DNA of 64,000 nucleotides from Atherinomorus stipes (taxonomy: Eukaryota; Chordata; Actinopteri; Atheriniformes; Atherinidae). Positions within the stretch are counted from its first letter, which is position 1. Each line of letters begins with the position of its first letter. Position numbers and translations under genes: made by a program. Location of the stretch: contig JALJCO010001398.1 of the NCBI GenBank assembly GCA_023101725.1, forward strand, positions 1 to 64,000, given 5' to 3'. This document shows positions 59,465-64,000 of the stretch, piece after piece. The notes under the pieces were generated by a model that did no database searches, was not told the DNA's origin, and worked only from the letters and a program-made list of their open reading frames with translations.

Positions 59465-62400
59465 TTTGTTTTTAACCCTTCTGTGGTGGAGCCAATTGTT
59501 TGCATGACACTTTTTTTCTTGAGTTTACAGTCGCAGATTTTCTGACATTCTCCTTTTAAAATTCATAGGTATAATTCAGAATTCACTGACCACATGTTTT
59601 AATCCAAATGCATTGAAAACAGTGGTCCAAACCAGGATATTTCCTCCACCACCATAATCATATGGATAATAACAGTTCTATGCCGGTCTGTTCTGATTTC
59701 TGCACACCTTGTTAAATGTTCCCTAAATGGTGGATTTTAACCTTTTCGAGGCTGAAAAATCAAAATCACTTTGGGTTGCCTTACATACCTGTCCAATCCC
59801 AAACTTCCCAAAGTCTTGAGCCAAGACTTGGGTCAGGGGCAAACTTAATGATATGCCACACCCACCCGACATACCACACCACCATACAGACTAGCCAGCT
59901 TCCCAAATGGATGGATGGATAAATGCGTTGTGATGCGATGATTGAAATTCCATCCAAATGACTAAGTACAGTCCCGTTTCAAGAAGTCCTGATCAAGAAG
60001 ATTTGGGACAATAAACCCTGACCTGTGTTGCTTCCACATCCAACTGTACTCTTACCCGTTGGCTCAGTACAAGCTGGGTAGCAATAGTGTGATGTCATAG
60101 TGACACCGCTATGAAAAAGGAGAATGATGGCAGGCATCCAGATGTTTCTTTGTTCCTCTTGACATGTGGCTTTTACACAAGAAGTCCAAAGTGTATTTAA
60201 ACATGGAACTGTGCTTTGCCAAGGATCGCAGTCTGTCAGGCTCCACCCTTTAGGGTTTGAGCAGATGGATTAGGAACCTAATGGAAGTTTGTGAGAAACT
60301 AGTATAGCAGTTCTGACACCCCTCCCAGTTATGGACCCCTTGGTGGAAACGGGACCCAACCATGAACTGTACCACAAATCCAGTGGAAACTTCTTTGATA
60401 CAAACAGCACCAAGAATTTCCATTTCTATCAATATCTTGGTTATAAAGTTAACGGGAGCATTAAGGGAAGAATCCTCTCAGCGTGTATTTCAGTTTTTCC
60501 ACAGATGTATTATATTATAGTGGTCATTGCTACAGTACACATTTGTTCCTCACCACAGTCACGTCATGTTTTCTTGTGGTTTATCATGTCACAATATTTC
60601 TCAACCTTTTTCTTATATTTTCCAATATTACACATCACAGTCCCTCATTGGTTTAGTGATAACTGAAAGCATTGCTGATGAGACTGAATTCTGTTTTCAT
60701 TGTTCATTTTTACCAAAAACCTCATTTTGTTTGCTTCACTTTCACAGAAGATTTATCACAACCTTGGAACGTTTGCATGGAACTGAACCCTTTAAAAGTT
60801 TTTTCCAGAGGATCGTTGAGACATTCAGTGGTGTTTCTTTTCCATGTGTCAAATAAAACTGGATCTCGAGGGTTATAAATGACATTAAAGGTCATTTGAT
60901 TGATTGATGGGGACTTTGGATCTGCTCTGATAGAACCCCGGCCAGTGGGTTCATTAAGCACCTGAGTTAAATAAGTTTGTGTACTGCTGATACACAGATG
61001 GCATCAATGCAACAAACTGTGATTCAATCTGTTCCTGAGCTGATGTTTCATCAGTTTTTCAGTAAAGGATAAAGATCTGCTGTGTGAGTTTGGTCATTCT
61101 TAGGAACATGGATTTGTCTGAAGAATTGAAGGTAAACCTTTGGTTTTGGGGAATTTTTTTTTATTACTGTACAAATAGTTGCAGAATGACTCATTGCTGA
61201 TACAGTAATAATAAAGTATTTCTTTCTGAAGTCTGTTTTGAATCAATTTAACTTTTTTTTCCCACCTCCAGTTTTTTCAACTTTCTATTTAATCTGAAAC
61301 TGAATTGATCGCAGAGTAAAACTTTCTGCAGAGAATGGTTAAGTGAGTCAAAGACAGAGTTAAAGAAATGCACCTTTATTCTCATGATCTTAGATGGGAT
61401 CAGTCTGTTGTATGAGGTTTAATGTTCTGAGTGAAAGTCGTGTTTTCATGCTCAGGATGGAGTCAAGCCTCTTCAGTGCAGCCGATAGTAGTTGTCAAGG
61501 TCGCACCTGGTCTATGCTCCTGTTCATGATTTTCATGGACAGGATTTCAAAGTGTAGCTGCGGTGAGGAAGGCATCTGAAATGGAGGTTAGCAGGTCACA
61601 TCTCTTGTACCTCTGAAGGCAAGGCCTCAGGCGCTCACTTGAGTGGTTTGCAGCTGTAAGATGCAGCTTGAGATTGAAAAGCATGTTGTCGTCCTTCAAG
61701 TGAGGAGAAACTGAGATTTTAAAGGTGCAAAATGTAACAAAAATCAATGACAGAAAAGTTTGATATACTATTCAAGACTTCCAATTGGTATAATCACTTT
61801 ACGAAAGTTTTTTTATTGTGTCTCTATAGAAGTACAGTATATAGAAGTATATCTACTGTATGTTAGATATGAATATAAAATAGAATATAACGTATCTACC
61901 TGCCATGGCTTAGCAAATATGAAAGCTGCTTTATTTGTGCCACCATTTATACAAACTGTGTGTGAAGCAAGAACCCTCTGAGCTGATGCTAGAGTACCGT
62001 TAGGAATAAGTAACACCTTAAAAGGTACATAGAAGACAAGACGGTACACGTACACAATTTTGAAATATCTAAGAGTCTTATATACAAGCTATGGATTGAC
62101 ATGACTTGTATCATACTTTAGTGCTGAAAAAGAAGCTGAGATGCAAGTCAAATGTATCCATTCACCCGTGGGATTACATTTCTAAACTCATCCAGGGCTG
62201 GGAATAAGATGGCAAATGTAAGTGGCTGACATTAGTTTTCTCTGCAGGGTTGCTGAGATCAGGTGAGTACACCCATTGCTTCTTCACATTGTAAAGAAAA
62301 AAAGAAGGGGCTCATGAGAGTTCAAGCACCCAATGATACCACCTGGATGCCTCCGTTCAGAGGTTTGGTAGATCAAACATACTTTCAGTTTCTGCTGCAA

Positions 62401-62716
62401 CCTGTGGGAACAGTTCTGCTAGAACTGAACAGATTCAGTCAAATTTTAACAAATTCTGCAAACACCAACAGTTTAAAAACAAGAGGTGAAAAAAATAGTA
62501 ATTATAACAGAGTAATTATCCCACATACACCGCAAAACCAACAACTGGCTAATTTAAGACCTCAGTGAACTGATGCATCACTGTAAATCTCTGCCAAGAA
62601 GTGCACAAAACTGAATCTACAGAAATGACAGCGTTTTGTAGGAAAAATGGCTAAAAAATACTCCATAGTATACCTGCTAAGTTGTGATAGGTTTTTTACA
62701 ATCTGCTGCAAAACCA

Positions 62717-62718
<2 letters not shown>

Positions 62719-62747
<29 letters not shown>
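62719..62747. repeat. Poly-C tract
   Basis: A pure run of 29 C followed by A; equivalent to the G runs elsewhere on the other strand. Confidence 0.95.
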
Positions 62748-62749
<2 letters not shown>

Positions 62750-64000
62750 AAAAAAAGGGAAAGTTTAATAAGAAATGCCACTAAACTCAACCTTTTATTA
62801 AATGGACAATTGAAATATAAGTTTTTGTTGCATTCATACTTTTCTACAGTTATACTCATGTTGCATCAAGTCATAATGGCTTCAGAAAATGGCTTTGTTG
62901 ACTTTTTCCCTCTTAGAAATCGGGCAGTTTAGAAGCTTAGCTCTTTACAGTAAAGAATGTCGGACAGATCACTGCAGGACCGTTTAGTGCCCCTTTGTTG
63001 TATTAATGTGATGCAATACAGGAAGAAAATAACAGTAAAACTGAACTTGTAATATTTGAATGAAAGGTTAAACGTCTACACTGAGTTAAAGTTGAACATT
63101 ACTGGAATTCTCAAGGCGGTATCGGATATGATGTTACATTCTGGGAAAACTCGGAGGCGTTTGCACTTAAACAGTTTAGCATTCGAAGATGAACCAGCCA
63201 CCGTGACGACGAGAGGCTCCTCAGCTCTCACTGAAGTCACAGCCACACACAGCATCACGAGGTTGCATCAGCACCATGTCAAGCGTGAATTTCAAGCACT
63301 CTTCTCAACCATCAATGGGCCATGACTCTCATAGTTGGCTCCACTGGCGGCGCTGGAAACTTGGCACTAACTGAAGCATCTGTGATGAGGTGTTTCCAGG
63401 GTAACTGCTGCTGTGACCTTTCTTTCTGCGAGGATGCAAACGCAAGTCCAAGACCCTGCTGAACCACTGCACACTTTGCTGATGCTCTTCTTTTATTTAT
63501 TACGTCTGTTTTTATTCTTGAAGTAAATTTTAGACAAAGACAACAGTTCTATTCAGAAAGCACTTGCATTCAGAAATGTGTTTAGAGTGAAGTTGGTGAC
63601 ATTTTAAGCAAGAGGGATTCCACTTAAACTTTCTAAACGGCTTTAGTTATTTCAGTGGTCGAAGGCACCTTTGCATGTAAATGCTCTTTGCAAAAATACC
63701 ATGTGAAGACATTTATGGTGAGATTAAGAGAACAGTAAGTACTTCATGATCCAGTTTTTGTACTTTTCAGCTAGAGGCTTCTCACAAAGAAAGATGAGAG
63801 CAGAGACCACAATACTTTGACTTGCAGATGCTGCAATAACTACAAAGATCAGGTTGATTTGTCAGAACTTCTTATTGTCTTGCCCTAAGCTCTTTCCTTG
63901 GTCTTATTGGAAAATATTATGTGCTTGGAGAAATGTAGAAATTCTGAAAACTCCTTATGCTTAGCTCTGATGTGGGTCTGCAGCATTGAATCTTCAATTA

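Larger units (their letters stand above)
58591..64000. other. Intergenic, no recognised gene
   Basis: Apart from the inverted-repeat element at 58702-59464 and a C run at 62719-62747, I see no exon, RNA gene or named transposon. Short open frames carry no motif. The next gene is probably beyond the window. Confidence 0.6.

Overview
This is a stretch of vertebrate, almost certainly teleost fish, nuclear DNA. Genes are sparse with large introns, splice sites are GT-AG, and the window is full of repeats typical of fish: L2/Maui-type LINEs, Tc1/mariner elements and their MITEs, hAT-like and TTAA-flanked non-autonomous elements, tRNA-derived SINEs and long TA microsatellites. No bacterial, plasmid or phage feature is present.

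The only host protein-coding gene I can support is the 3' part of a gamma-syntrophin gene on the + strand. Eight coding exons (11250-11379, 15087-15125, 16664-16780, 27990-28061, 28262-28471, 56803-56895, 57296-57406, 57758-57886) join in frame. They give about 299 residues: the end of a PH domain and the complete C-terminal syntrophin-unique domain, with a natural stop codon. The PDZ domain and earlier exons were not found and probably lie upstream of the window. The paralogue is tentatively sntg2 rather than sntg1. Nearly everything else between 11 and 58 kb is intron, including one intron of 28.3 kb.

Layout. 1-3450: a damaged L2/Maui-type LINE containing an internal fold-back triplication. 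3.4-11.2 kb: non-coding, with a Tc1-like remnant (6.0-6.8 kb), a second Tc1/mariner remnant split by a clean hAT-type MITE (9.5-10.6 kb) and a mariner MITE (10.66-10.92 kb). 11.2-16.8 kb: exons 1-3. 16.8-28.0 kb: an intron with a 547-base almost pure G tract and a three-level nest of transposons (20.8-22.9 kb). 28.0-28.5 kb: exons 4 and 5. 28.5-56.8 kb: a giant intron with SINEs, several TTAA-bounded elements (29.9, 31.6, 36.2 and 38.5 kb), a G-rich to A-rich block of doubtful quality (36.4-37.5 kb), another L2 fragment (51.7 kb) and a mariner MITE (54.1 kb). 56.8-57.9 kb: exons 6-8, followed by a 3' UTR with candidate polyadenylation signals. 58.6-64 kb: intergenic, with one inverted-repeat element.

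I found no convincing new biological system. The most useful observations are the dated nesting of elements, the set of clean transposons with exact target duplications, the all-phase-0 exon structure of the syntrophin gene, and three places where the assembly itself looks suspect (about 2.1-2.7 kb, 18.43-18.98 kb and 36.4-37.5 kb).
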